Assembly: GCF_025506355.1 (NCBI RefSeq)
Contig: NZ_JANZYP010000082.1
Coordinates: 1-39,997 of the forward strand
DNA length: 39,997 bases
Source of the DNA: Sphaerisporangium corydalis
GTDB lineage: Bacteria > Actinomycetota > Actinomycetes > Streptosporangiales > Streptosporangiaceae
Direction of reading: 5' to 3'
Positions within the stretch are counted from its first letter, which is position 1, and each line of letters starts with the position of its first letter. Below the pieces are notes generated by a model, which saw only the letters and a list, made by a program, of their open reading frames with translations, made no database searches and was not told where the DNA came from. Shown here in pieces: positions 18,840-27,250 of this stretch. Position numbers and translations under genes: made by a program.

Positions 18840-19688
18840 CTAGCGCGGGAAGACGATCGTCTTGTGGCCGTCGAGCAGGACGCGCTGCTCGGCGTGCCAG
18901 CGCACGGCCCGGGACAGCGCGAGGCGCTCGACGTCGCGGCCCATGGCGGCGAGGTCCTCGGGCGAGTGGGTGTGGTTGACCCGGGCGACCTCCTGCTCGA
19001 TGATCGGCCCCTCGTCGAGGTCGGCCGTCACGTAGTGCGCGGTCGCCCCGATCAGCTTCACGCCGCGCGAGTGCGCCTGGTGGTACGGCTTGGCGCCCTT
19101 GAAGGACGGCAGGAAGGAGTGGTGAATGTTGATCACCTTGCCGGACAGCTTGGAGCACAGGTCCTCGGAGAGCACCTGCATGTAGCGGGCCAGCACGACC
19201 AGGTCGGCCCGGTAGTGCTCCACCAGCGTGAGCACCTCCGCCTCCTGGCGCGGCTTGGTCTCCGGGGTCACCGGCAGGTGGTGGTAGTCGATGCCGTACG
19301 ACTGGGTGAGGGGCCGCAGGTCGGGGTGGTTGGAGACCACGCCGACGATCTCGATGTCCAGCAGCCCCGACCGCTCGCGGTAGAGCAGGTCGTTCAGGCA
19401 GTGGCCGAGCTTGCTCACCATCACCAGCACCCTCGGCCTGACCGCCAGGTCGTGCAGCCGGAACTCCATCGCGAACTCCGGGGCCAGCGCGGCGAAGCCC
19501 GCCCGCAGCTCGTCCTCCACGAGGCTCGCGGTGAACTGGACGCGCATGAAGAAGCGCCCGGCGACCGGGTCGCCGAACTGGTGGCTCTCGGTGATGTTGC
19601 ACCCCCGCGCGGCCAGCAGCCCGGACACCGCCGCCACCACTCCGGGCCGGTCCGGGCAGGACAGGGTCAGCACATAGTCCGAGCTCAT
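18840..19688 (-). CDS. purU: Formyltetrahydrofolate deformylase
   Basis: The 282-aa enzyme hydrolyses 10-formyltetrahydrofolate to tetrahydrofolate and formate, balancing the one-carbon pool. It has an N-terminal ACT domain (about 5-80, LSCPDRPGVVAAVSGLL) and a C-terminal formyltransferase-fold domain with N187-x-H189 and D225 (ADLDEGPIIEQ), the catalytic set of this fold. The start is the ATG at 19688, behind GAGGGGAAG; a longer opening to 19841 is not family-like. Length and domain order are those of PurU. Confidence 0.96.
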   Translation of the reverse strand: MSSDYVLTLSCPDRPGVVAAVSGLLAARGCNITESHQFGDPVAGRFFMRVQFTASLVEDELRAGFAALAPEFAMEFRLHDLAVRPRVLVMVSKLGHCLNDLLYRERSGLLDIEIVGVVSNHPDLRPLTQSYGIDYHHLPVTPETKPRQEAEVLTLVEHYRADLVVLARYMQVLSEDLCSKLSGKVINIHHSFLPSFKGAKPYHQAHSRGVKLIGATAHYVTADLDEGPIIEQEVARVNHTHSPEDLAAMGRDVERLALSRAVRWHAEQRVLLDGHKTIVFPR

Positions 19689-19903
19689 CGACTTCCCCTC
19701 TTCGCTCGCGTTGAGGCAGATTACCGCTCCGGACCGGCCGTCCGGCCCTTCCTTCCGCAGGTCGCGCCAACTACTTCGCGGCCGCCCCTGCGGCGTCGCC
19801 ACGACGGCCGGGCGCCGATCGCCGGGTTCGCGGCGGTGCACTCACCGGGCGGACGAGAGGGGGAAGTACAGTGGCGCCCGGATGAGCGGAGAGGAGCCGG
19901 CGG

Positions 19904-20353
19904 GTGCTGAAGTGGGACACATTGTCACCGGGTGAGAAGCGGGCGGCCGTCGCGCTGGCGGCCATGCTCCCAGGCTACGTGAACGCCGTGTTCGTGGCGG
20001 AGCACCTGGCCGAGGCCATCGCCTGGCAGCGTGGCGAGCTGACCGACCAGGAACTGAGCGAGCAGACGGGCTGGACGCTCAACGCCACACCGGAGCAGTA
20101 CGCGGACATGGCGCTCAAGTCGGCCGAGGAGGCCGGTGTCGACCCGGTGGAGTGGCTCGACGCGATGAAGGGCGCCTACGAGGAACAGCGTGCGATCGCG
20201 GCAGAGCTGCAGGAGCAGAGCATGCACCAGACGGCCCGCCGTCCCGACGAGTTCTGGCAGATCATCAACGCGAACTCCTGGCCGGAGGGCCTGGAGGACC
20301 AGGCCACCGAGCCGTCCAAGAAGCCCGAGGACCCTGAGGACCAGCGCCCTTGA
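19904..20353 (+). CDS. Hypothetical soluble protein
   Basis: A 149-aa acidic, helical protein that starts at a GTG with GGAG about 8 bases upstream. It has no membrane segment or recognisable motif. The C-terminal 25 residues are rich in E, P, K and D and probably disordered. It lies 64 bases upstream of the Nudix gene in the same direction, possibly cotranscribed. Function not assigned. Confidence 0.65.
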   Translation: MLKWDTLSPGEKRAAVALAAMLPGYVNAVFVAEHLAEAIAWQRGELTDQELSEQTGWTLNATPEQYADMALKSAEEAGVDPVEWLDAMKGAYEEQRAIAAELQEQSMHQTARRPDEFWQIINANSWPEGLEDQATEPSKKPEDPEDQRP

Positions 20354-20417
20354 GCATCGAGCCGCTGAGGAGCCCTGAGATGCCGGAAGGGCCTGCCCTG
20401 ACGCCGCGGAGAAGATC

Positions 20418-20900
20418 ATGACGGTGACCAGCGACCGGCCGGCGGCCCGGGTGGTCGGCCTGGACGGGCACGGGCGGGTGCTGCTCCTGCACTGGCGGGA
20501 TCCGATCGCCGGCGTGGACTTCTGGGAGCCGCCGGGCGGCGGGATCGAGCCGGGAGAGACCCCGCTCGCGGCGGCGCGGCGCGAGCTGATGGAGGAGACC
20601 GGCCTCCCGGGGGACGCGGTGACCGACCGGTGGGTCCCGGTGCACCGCGACTTCCACTGGCTGGGCGTCCACTATGTGAAGGTCGAGCCGTTCTACCTCG
20701 CCCGCTTCGCCGGGACCCCCGGCGTCCTGCCCGTCGCGATGACCGGCGAGGAGGACGCCACCTACCTCGGCCACGGCTGGTTCTCCCCCGGCGAGCTGGC
20801 CTCCATCACGGTCGACCCCGCCACCATGGCCGAGGTGCTCACCCACCTTCTCGAAGCCGAGCGGTCGAACGGCCACAAGGCCGAGGGGCACGAGGGCTAG
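20418..20900 (+). CDS. Nudix hydrolase
   Basis: The 160-aa protein carries a complete Nudix box at residues 41-63 (G41-x5-E47-x7-R55-E-L-x-E-E60-x-G-L63) after the WEPPGGGIEPGE segment. It should hydrolyse a nucleoside diphosphate linked to another moiety, using Mg2+ or Mn2+; the substrate is not predictable. The ATG at 20418 follows GGAGAAG. It converges with the TPR protein gene with only 31 bases between stops. Confidence 0.93.
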   Translation: MTVTSDRPAARVVGLDGHGRVLLLHWRDPIAGVDFWEPPGGGIEPGETPLAAARRELMEETGLPGDAVTDRWVPVHRDFHWLGVHYVKVEPFYLARFAGTPGVLPVAMTGEEDATYLGHGWFSPGELASITVDPATMAEVLTHLLEAERSNGHKAEGHEG

Positions 20901-20931
20901 AGCGTCCGGCCACAGGGGCGTCAGGGCGTGA

Positions 20932-22956
20932 TCATGGCTCGTCCGCCATGTCCTGCAGCGCCTGAACGACGTCGGGATCGCCGGGGTCCAGGGCGTGGGC
21001 GCGGCGGAGGTCGTCCCGGGCCTCGCCGAGCCTGCCGAGGTCCCTGAGGGCGATCGCCCGGTTGAAGTACAGGACCGCGCTCTCGTCCAGCTCGATCGCC
21101 CGCGTCAGGTCCGCGACGGCGCCGAGCGGATCCCCCGTCTCGTACAGCAGGCTCGCGCGGCTCGCCCAGGCCGGCACCAGGCTCGGAGCGCCGGAGATCG
21201 CCACGTCGAACGCCGCCCTGGCCTCCTCGGCATGCCCCGCGGCGGCCTCGAGCTGGCCGAGCACGCACGAAAGGTGCGGGTTCGCGGGGGCCAGGGCCAG
21301 CCCCGCGTCCACGTCCGCCCGCGCCCGATCGTCCAGCCCGAACTGGACGAGCAGGCCCGCGCGGTTGATGTAGGCGTCCAGGTAGCCCGGGTCGAGCTCC
21401 ACCACGTGGTCCAGGTCGGCCATGGCGCCGTCGAGATCTCCCAAGGCGAGCAGGAGCTGGGCCCGGTTGTAGTAGCCCTCCGACAGCGGCGGGCTGAGGC
21501 GGATCGCGCTCTCGTAGTCGGCGAGCGCCTCCTCGGGCCGGCCCATCTGGAACAGCAGGTTGCCCCGGTCGAGGTAGTAGTCGGGGTAGGAGGGGTCCAT
21601 CGCGATGGCGGCGTCCAGGTCGGCCCGCGCCTCCTCGGGCAGGCCGATCAGCCCGAGGAGCTGGGCGCGGTTGGCGCGAAGGATCATGCGGTGGATGAGG
21701 TGCCGTTCGGGGAGCAGGTCGGAGTCGGCGAGCTCGATGGCCGACTGGACCAGGGACAGCGCCTGGTCGACGTGGCCGCCGCGCATCTCGATGAGCGCCT
21801 TGCCGTTGAGGTCGAAGCCCAGCTTGAAGGCGCGTACGGCCCGGTCGGGCAGCAGGTCCGAGATGGCGATGGCCTCGTTGATCCACCCCAGGGCCCGGCC
21901 GAGGTCGCGCCGGGCGGGGTCGGGATGGCGCGCGTCGAGCATGGCGGTCCCGTACGCGGCGGCGGAGTGGACCTCGGCGTCCAGGCTGAGGCGGCGGGCG
22001 CGTTCGTACAGCTCACGCGCCTCGTCCCTGCGGCCGAGCCCGGCCAGGGCGGTCGCCGTGGCCTGGGTGAGGTTCCACCACCGGCCGGCCGAGGGGGCGG
22101 CCAGCCGCAGGCCGCGCAGCCCGAGGTCGACGGCCGCCTCCAGGAACCCCTCCCGCATGCAGTGGTCGAGCGCGGCCCAGAGGGCCTCGACGCCCTGGCC
22201 CGAGGGGTCGCTGCCGTGCTCCCGGTGGTAGGGGATCGCGCCGTAGGCGAAAGAGGTGCCGCACTCCAGCTCGCCGGCCCGCCGGTCGTGCAGGCGGGCG
22301 CGTCGCTCGGAGGGCAGCGCGCGGTACGCGGCGACCGCCAGGGGATCGTCCAGGGTGCCGTCGGAGTCGATATAGGCCTCCGCGAGGCCTTCCGGATCCG
22401 CCGGAGCCGCTGATTCGGACTTTATGTAGTGGCCGGCGAATAATTCACCGGGCGCGTCACTGGAGCAGGCCACAATGGTCAGCAGCCCGGGGTCCAATCG
22501 GCGGGCGAGTGTGGCGATGAGCTCACGATCGGTCCCGTCGGCCTCGTGCACGTTGTCGATCACCAGAGCCTGGGGGGCCACCCCGCAGTCGCGGATGAAC
22601 TCGGTGATCCCGTTGGCGATCCGCAGGGTGCGTCCGGGAGCGGGCACGAGGATGCGTTCTTCCTCGGGAAGCCGCGCGGCGAGCTGCTCCCGCCGGGGCG
22701 GCACCCGCTCGCGAAGATCGGGTGCCGCCGCTCTGATCTCGATGTCGTGCTCCGCGACCACGTCAGGCAGGCGTTCCAGCGCCGCGGGCACCACCGCGCG
22801 CAGGAGGGACCCGCCGAAGGTGTACGGCCCCCGCAGGCGACGGTGGGCGTCGAAGACGGGGGCCGGCCACACGGGGAGACCCATGCCGGCGAGCGCGTTC
22901 AGGCGGTCCCCCGAACGCCCGCCCCAGAGCCAAAGGTGATCAGGGCACGGGGTCAC
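20932..22956 (-). CDS. Degenerate NTPase-like TPR protein, coupled to a 24-aa peptide gene
   Basis: A 674-aa protein in two parts. The N-terminal 170 residues look like a signalling-type NTPase: a segment RRLRGPYTFGGSLLRA (39-54) sits where a P-loop would be but has no GxxxxGK[S/T], and LVIDNVHEAD (131-140) resembles Walker B. From about 410 to 670 there are at least six tetratricopeptide repeats (for example RGNLLFQMGRPEEALADYESA), with more degenerate helical repeats before them. It is probably a soluble scaffold or peptide sensor. The GTG start overlaps the TGA of the peptide gene (GTGA), so translation is coupled. Function unknown. Confidence 0.8.
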   Translation of the reverse strand: MTPCPDHLWLWGGRSGDRLNALAGMGLPVWPAPVFDAHRRLRGPYTFGGSLLRAVVPAALERLPDVVAEHDIEIRAAAPDLRERVPPRREQLAARLPEEERILVPAPGRTLRIANGITEFIRDCGVAPQALVIDNVHEADGTDRELIATLARRLDPGLLTIVACSSDAPGELFAGHYIKSESAAPADPEGLAEAYIDSDGTLDDPLAVAAYRALPSERRARLHDRRAGELECGTSFAYGAIPYHREHGSDPSGQGVEALWAALDHCMREGFLEAAVDLGLRGLRLAAPSAGRWWNLTQATATALAGLGRRDEARELYERARRLSLDAEVHSAAAYGTAMLDARHPDPARRDLGRALGWINEAIAISDLLPDRAVRAFKLGFDLNGKALIEMRGGHVDQALSLVQSAIELADSDLLPERHLIHRMILRANRAQLLGLIGLPEEARADLDAAIAMDPSYPDYYLDRGNLLFQMGRPEEALADYESAIRLSPPLSEGYYNRAQLLLALGDLDGAMADLDHVVELDPGYLDAYINRAGLLVQFGLDDRARADVDAGLALAPANPHLSCVLGQLEAAAGHAEEARAAFDVAISGAPSLVPAWASRASLLYETGDPLGAVADLTRAIELDESAVLYFNRAIALRDLGRLGEARDDLRRAHALDPGDPDVVQALQDMADEP

Positions 22957-23027
22957 CCCTTGTGGATCGCGCTGGCCGTCCCGGTCAGGTGCACCATGCC
23001 AGGCTTGCGGACGATGATCTTCTTCAT
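22953..23027 (-). CDS. 24-aa peptide gene upstream of the TPR protein
   Basis: ATG at 23027, 24 codons, TGA at 22953-22955. The peptide begins MKKIIVRKPG, has a middle MVHLTGTASA and ends IHKG; it is basic, has no cysteine and no signal peptide. Evidence that it is translated: a consensus AGGAGG with 7-base spacing, the GTGA overlap with the TPR gene, and its own promoter-like sequence (23065-23092). It is too short for homology statistics. It could be a precursor peptide, an intracellular signal, a toxin or a leader peptide controlling the TPR gene. Confidence 0.7.
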   Translation of the reverse strand: MKKIIVRKPGMVHLTGTASAIHKG

Positions 23028-23064
23028 CGCTTGCCCTCCTCGGGTCTTCAGCTACAAAGACCTA

Positions 23065-23092
23065 ATTATTCGGACAAATCGACAATCCGCAA
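23065..23092 (-). promoter_or_regulatory. Probable promoter of the peptide-TPR operon
   Basis: TTGCGG (23087-23092), 16-base spacer and AATAAT (23065-23070) read on the minus strand, in an AT-rich island (about 23045-23145) that stands out from its surroundings. The predicted leader is about 30 bases. Confidence 0.5.
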
Positions 23093-23134
23093 GCATGGCC
23101 CTGGATTACATCACCTTAAGTGGATATATTGCTT

Positions 23135-23632
23135 CTAACGGGTGAGTTGCGATGAAGGCTGGCCTATCAGCTGCTTCTCTCCGTAAACTACGACAAGTCC
23201 TCCTCTCTCCTCTCTCCGTACTTCGCGCCAGCCGTACTTCCGGTACAGCTCCAGTGCGGCGCCCTGTCCGAGCGTGGTGTCGCCACGGAGCGCGCGATAT
23301 CCGAGTTTCGTCGCGGCCTCCTCAAGAGCGTCCAGGATCAGGGTGCCGAACCCCCTCCGCTGGAAGTCGGGATGAACACGCAGGCGGCACAGCTCCGCCG
23401 TGTCGTCGTCCATTCTCCGGAGCCCGCCCATGGCGATCACACCGGAATCGCCGACCTCGCCGACCAGGAACTCGCCCCGGTCGGCCAGATAGACCTGATT
23501 GATGCGCGGGATGTCGTCCTCGTAATAGACCCCGTCCCCTTCTGTGATTCCGACCTGTGCGAGGCACGTGCGGTGCAACTCCCAGACGGCTTTCTGATCT
23601 GACCACCGATACCGCCTGAGCAGCAGCGTCAT
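23135..23632 (-). CDS. GNAT family N-acetyltransferase
   Basis: The 165-aa protein has the standard GNAT order with the acetyl-CoA signature Q91-R-R-G94-F-G96 after LCRLRVHPDF. The substrate is unknown. The ATG at 23632 overlaps the TGA of the XRE-TPR gene (ATGA), so the two are translationally coupled and likely functionally linked. A longer opening to 23716 lies inside the regulator gene and is rejected. The peptide-TPR promoter follows about 45 bases after the stop. Confidence 0.92.
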   Translation of the reverse strand: MTLLLRRYRWSDQKAVWELHRTCLAQVGITEGDGVYYEDDIPRINQVYLADRGEFLVGEVGDSGVIAMGGLRRMDDDTAELCRLRVHPDFQRRGFGTLILDALEEAATKLGYRALRGDTTLGQGAALELYRKYGWREVRREERGGLVVVYGEKQLIGQPSSQLTR

Positions 23633-25188
23633 GCATCGCCCTCCGGCGCCGAGTTCTCCGGAGCCGGCGTGGCGATGAGCTCCATGTATTCCGGAAGTCC
23701 GGATATCTCTCCGCATTTAGCCCGGATCGCCTTGCCGAGGTCGACCGCCCGGCGGGTGATGATGTCGGTCCGGAAACCCGGGCCGACCCGTTTCACCGCC
23801 GCGCTGCCCATTCTCAGCGCCTCGGAGCCGTCACCTTCGAGCAGCCTGCACTGCGCCTGGTCGAACCGGATGAGGGTCTGGTCGAGCAGGTCGCCGTCGT
23901 ACTTCTCCAGCGCCTGCTCCAGGATCAGGTCGGCCTCGATCGTCTGGCCGAGCCGGGTGAGCGCGTCGCCCTGGTGGAAGTAGAGCTGGCGCTCGGTGTA
24001 GCCGAAGACCGTGTCCTCCTGCTGGGCGGGGCTCATCTGGGCGAACGCGGCCCGCGCCCGCGCCAGCGCCCGCTTGGCCTGGTCGACGACGTCCTTCTTT
24101 CCTCCTGAGTGGGCGAGCATGGACAACGCCCGCGCCTCCACCACCGGGGCCATGGCCTTGGCGGCGCACGGGGTCTGCCCGGCGAGGTCGCGGCTCTTCT
24201 TGGCGAGGTTCAGCGCTTCCCGGGGATCGCCGTAGAAGAGGGGGACGAGGGCCTCACGAGCCGTGACCCAGGCGCGCAGCGCCCGGTCCCCGGTCTCGTC
24301 GGCCGCCGTGCGTGACGTACGGAAGAACGCCCTGGCCATCCGCTGGTCACCGAGATCGATCATGATGATCCCGGCCAGGCCGGAGAGCCTGGCGGCCAGG
24401 GCGCAGAGCCGTTCCTGGAGATCGATGGGCTGGTGGTGCCCCATGGCCTGGCGGACCGTGCTGAACTCCAGGAGCACATCGCAGAGCTGCCGCATCGGCG
24501 GGGTGTTCATGTACTGCCGGCCGAAAGACGCCGCCGATTCCTCCCAGTGGTCCAGCATGGCCGGTGAAACGGTGGTCGACACGAGGGTCTCGTCCATGCG
24601 CCGGCGGATACTGTCGGCCGCGCCGAGCATCGACTCGTTCATCGGCACGGTCGTGCCGGCGATGAGTAGCAGCAGCGTTCTACGTAACACGTTCTCGTCC
24701 TCCTCACCCCCATCCGCAGAGGGGTCGCTGAGCGGCTTGATGAACAGCTCGCGCGAATCGGGGGGACTGTCGGGTTGGACCTCGCCGAGGCCGCCCCGGA
24801 CGACGCCCGGCATCCGGTGGCCGTGGCCACAGATGCACGGGCCGTCGTATCCGAGGGCGACCGGCTCTACCCGGTAGACGGAACAGAGGTAGTGGAGATA
24901 CTCCGGACCGGGGCGCTTCAGCCCGCTCTCGTAAGCGCTCAGAAGCGTTTCGCCGATTCCGGGCATCGGTTTACCGTCGCGTTCGAACAAGGCACGCACC
25001 TGTTCGATGACATCGGCAAGAGCGATGCCAAGCGCAAGGCGGTGGGATTTGATTCGTGTTGTCCCAAATTGGGGACCACACTCCTCAAAAACCTCCTCGG
25101 CGATTCGCGGCGCACTGCGCCCGACCGCCAGACCGCGCGCCCGGGTTCGCCGAGCCAACTCCGTTTCCTTGTGCTGTCTGCCGGACAT
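23629..25188 (-). CDS. XRE-type helix-turn-helix regulator with C-terminal TPR-like repeats
   Basis: A 519-aa protein. Residues about 45-114 form an XRE/Cro HTH of the actinomycete kind (IKSHRLALGIALADVIEQ, then LLSAYESGLKRPGPEYL as recognition part and YRVEPVALGYD). A hydrophobic stretch lies near 170-185, and from about 250 to 500 the sequence is made of helical pairs of TPR type. HTH plus TPR is the build of RRNPP peptide-responsive regulators, but also of many actinomycete orphans, so peptide sensing is only a possibility. The start is the ATG at 25188 with GAGGGG upstream. Divergent from a small gene across a palindrome it may bind. Confidence 0.88.
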   Translation of the reverse strand: MSGRQHKETELARRTRARGLAVGRSAPRIAEEVFEECGPQFGTTRIKSHRLALGIALADVIEQVRALFERDGKPMPGIGETLLSAYESGLKRPGPEYLHYLCSVYRVEPVALGYDGPCICGHGHRMPGVVRGGLGEVQPDSPPDSRELFIKPLSDPSADGGEEDENVLRRTLLLLIAGTTVPMNESMLGAADSIRRRMDETLVSTTVSPAMLDHWEESAASFGRQYMNTPPMRQLCDVLLEFSTVRQAMGHHQPIDLQERLCALAARLSGLAGIIMIDLGDQRMARAFFRTSRTAADETGDRALRAWVTAREALVPLFYGDPREALNLAKKSRDLAGQTPCAAKAMAPVVEARALSMLAHSGGKKDVVDQAKRALARARAAFAQMSPAQQEDTVFGYTERQLYFHQGDALTRLGQTIEADLILEQALEKYDGDLLDQTLIRFDQAQCRLLEGDGSEALRMGSAAVKRVGPGFRTDIITRRAVDLGKAIRAKCGEISGLPEYMELIATPAPENSAPEGDA

Positions 25189-25511
25189 ACCGGCCCCTCT
25201 CTTGTGGCCAGCCGCTCGTCCTGGTCTGCTATCCGACCGGTCCCACCTGCGCTGACGCAACACTGTCCGGGATACGCTGCGTCTATTGAGAATGATGGAC
25301 CAGTTATGACCAGGCGTGAAAGGACGATAGTCACTGCTGACATAGAATCGTCCCCCGCCGGGGACGTTCTTTCAACCCAGTTGAAATATCAGCCCACCTA
25401 CGCTGCGTCGGACCTTCGTTGACCCCATCGGCACCGGTGGGTCAGATTTGGCCAACCAGCCCCGATTCACCGGCATCATCGCCGTCGGGTCGGTCTAGAG
25501 GAAGGCTCGAA
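25189..25511. promoter_or_regulatory. Divergent control region of the XRE-TPR regulator
   Basis: No gene is supported here. The gap contains a 7-bp hairpin CGTCCCC / GGGGACG (25349-25366, loop CGCC) followed by TTCTTTC, a perfect palindrome TTTCAAC-CCA-GTTGAAA (25370-25386), and TAGAAT (25343-25348), a possible -10 for the rightward gene. The in-frame sequence from 25419 to 25511 is not protein-like. Confidence 0.5.
25370..25386. promoter_or_regulatory. 17-bp palindrome, candidate operator
   Basis: TTTCAAC and GTTGAAA, 7-bp arms with a 3-base spacer, between divergent regulator and small gene. It fits autoregulation by the adjacent XRE protein. Confidence 0.45.
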
Positions 25512-25781
25512 GTGAACGACGGCTTCCAGCACTTGGAACGACTGGTCGACGAGCTCGACGCTCGGGGGCTGCTCGCCCGGGTGGTGCACACGCAGTCCGG
25601 ACGGGCGTTCGTCCGGGTGATCAATCCGAACGCCACCAGCCTCGCCGAGAACGTCACGTGCCGGCCGCAGGCGACCCCCGCCTATTACTGGTGGTCGTGG
25701 GGAGAGCGCATGCACCAGGTCGATGATCCGGCGGGAGCCGCGACCAAGGTCGCCCGAGTACTGGCCGCGGTGAGCGAGTAA
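25512..25781 (+). CDS. Small hypothetical protein divergent from the XRE-TPR gene
   Basis: An 89-aa soluble protein from a GTG at 25512 with GAGGAAGG about 6 bases upstream. It has a helical start (LERLVDELDARGLLARVV), a beta strand region (FVRVINPNAT) and a YYWWSWGERM core; the tryptophan/tyrosine cluster suggests a compact alpha-beta fold. An upstream ATG (25419) would add a low-complexity Pro/Ser segment without an SD and is rejected. I do not recognise a named family. Its place opposite an XRE regulator suggests common control. Confidence 0.7.
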   Translation: MNDGFQHLERLVDELDARGLLARVVHTQSGRAFVRVINPNATSLAENVTCRPQATPAYYWWSWGERMHQVDDPAGAATKVARVLAAVSE

Positions 25782-26225
25782 GACACAGAAGGGACGCGGT
25801 GCAGCGCAGTCACCGTGTCCATCCGTGTCCACCGCGGCTTTCCGGAGCCGGCGGGGTGTCCGGTGCGGAGCGTCCGGGCCTGTGGAGACACAGCGCCAGG
25901 GCGCTGGGCACCCCGTCGGCTCCGCACATGACAGCCATCGGGTCAGGATCGGTTTTCCGGTCCGATGGTGATCGGGGAGATTCCCCGATCGGGTACGGGG
26001 TGGGACACGCTTCCGGGTGCGTGTCCCACTCCGGGCGGTTCGTCACCGGGGTGCCTTGGGCCCGCCCTCCGCGGCCCCGGGCCAGGGCACTCCCGTCTTC
26101 CCCGGCGTGATGTGGCGGCGGCCGGGCAGGTCGGCGAAGTCAGTTCGGTCAAGTACCGTTCCGTCTAGGTCAAGCACCGATAATTGTCTTCGCCGACCGG
26201 CCCGATCCGAAGGGGATTCTTCCGC
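25782..26225. promoter_or_regulatory. Gap with tandem hairpins before the MscS gene
   Basis: No gene. Two strong inverted repeats follow each other: GATCGGGGA / TCCCCGATC (25970-25990, 3-base spacer) and GTGGGACACGC / GCGTGTCCCAC (26000-26029, 8-base loop). A weaker GTGCC/GGCAC structure lies near 26051-26090. GATAAT (26179-26184) is a probable -10 of the MscS gene. Confidence 0.5.
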
Positions 26226-27236
26226 GTGTTCCTGTTCGTCCTAGGCCCCACCCCGACTCCGACCCCGACCCCCACTGGTCTCACCGACCTCGCGACCCAG
26301 GCCGCAGATGCCGTGATGACCACGTGCGGCGGCGACGGCGGCAGGGACGACGTGCTCTGCGTTCTCCTGTCGAACGCCCTGCCGCCGACCTGGGCGTCGC
26401 CGGTGGCCTGGGTCATCAGCCTGATCCTCATCGTGCTGGCCGCGCTCTTCGTGCGCGCGATCCTGCACCGGCTGATCGAACGGGTGATCCGGCGCGCGGC
26501 GGACGGCGTCATGCCCGAGCGCCTCCGCGTCAGGTCCCCCACGATGTTCGACGGCACCTCGGCCGTGCTGAGCGAGCGCCGGCGCCAGCGGGCCCAGACG
26601 CTGGGCTCGGTGCTCAGCAGCCTGCTCTCCATAGTGATCTTCGGCACGGCCGCGCTGATGATCCTCGGCCGCTTCGGGATGGACCTGGCCCCCGTCCTCA
26701 CCAGCGTCGGCATCCTCGGAGTCGCCGTCGGCTTCGGCGCCCAGGAACTGGTCAAGGACTTCATCGCCGGCATGTTCATGCTGATGGAGGACCAGTACGG
26801 GGTGGGCGACCTGATCGACACCGGTGCGGCCGTCGGCACCGTCGAGGCCGTCACGCTGCGCATCACCCGCCTGCGCGACGCCGACGGCCGGGTCTGGTAC
26901 GTACGCAACGGCACCATCACGCGCATCGGCAACGAGTCCCAGGGCTGGTCGCGCGCCCTGGTGGACATCCCGGTGGCCTACGACGCCGACATCTCCAGGA
27001 TCCGCGCCCTGCTCAAGGAGATCGCGGCCGACATCTGGGACGACTCCGACTTCCGCGACGTCGCGATCGTCGAGGAACCCCAGGTCTACGGGCTGGAGCA
27101 GATCTCCGACAAGGCGATGATCTTCAGGATCACCGTCAAGACCGTCCCGGCCAAGCAGGCCGAGGTGGCGCGGGAGCTGCGCATGCGCGTCAAGTCCGCC
27201 CTCGACCTGGCCGGCATCGCGCTGGCCGGGGTCTGA
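26226..27236 (+). CDS. MscS-family mechanosensitive ion channel
   Basis: The 336-aa membrane protein has a short Pro-Thr repeat at its N-terminus, helices at about 60-80 and 128-148, and the MscS pore helix [21 protein letters not shown] (about 159-179), followed by the beta and alpha-beta cytoplasmic domains. It would release solutes on hypo-osmotic shock. The GTG at 26226 is chosen, with AAGGGG upstream, because a -10 (GATAAT, 26179-26184) places transcription start near 26191, downstream of an alternative in-frame TTG at 26184. It is followed after 14 bases by glbO. Confidence 0.9.
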   Translation: MFLFVLGPTPTPTPTPTGLTDLATQAADAVMTTCGGDGGRDDVLCVLLSNALPPTWASPVAWVISLILIVLAALFVRAILHRLIERVIRRAADGVMPERLRVRSPTMFDGTSAVLSERRRQRAQTLGSVLSSLLSIVIFGTAALMILGRFGMDLAPVLTSVGILGVAVGFGAQELVKDFIAGMFMLMEDQYGVGDLIDTGAAVGTVEAVTLRITRLRDADGRVWYVRNGTITRIGNESQGWSRALVDIPVAYDADISRIRALLKEIAADIWDDSDFRDVAIVEEPQVYGLEQISDKAMIFRITVKTVPAKQAEVARELRMRVKSALDLAGIALAGV

Positions 27237-27250
27237 GTAGGCTGAAGGAC

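Noticed and set aside
22546-23145. Plus-strand frame of 199 codons over the peptide gene
   Set aside because: Lies antisense to the peptide and the TPR N-terminus; no SD, and its end reads through the AT-rich promoter.
26184-26225. TTG at 26184 as start of the MscS protein
   Set aside because: It overlaps the probable -10 (GATAAT), so it would not be in the message; GTG at 26226 has an SD.
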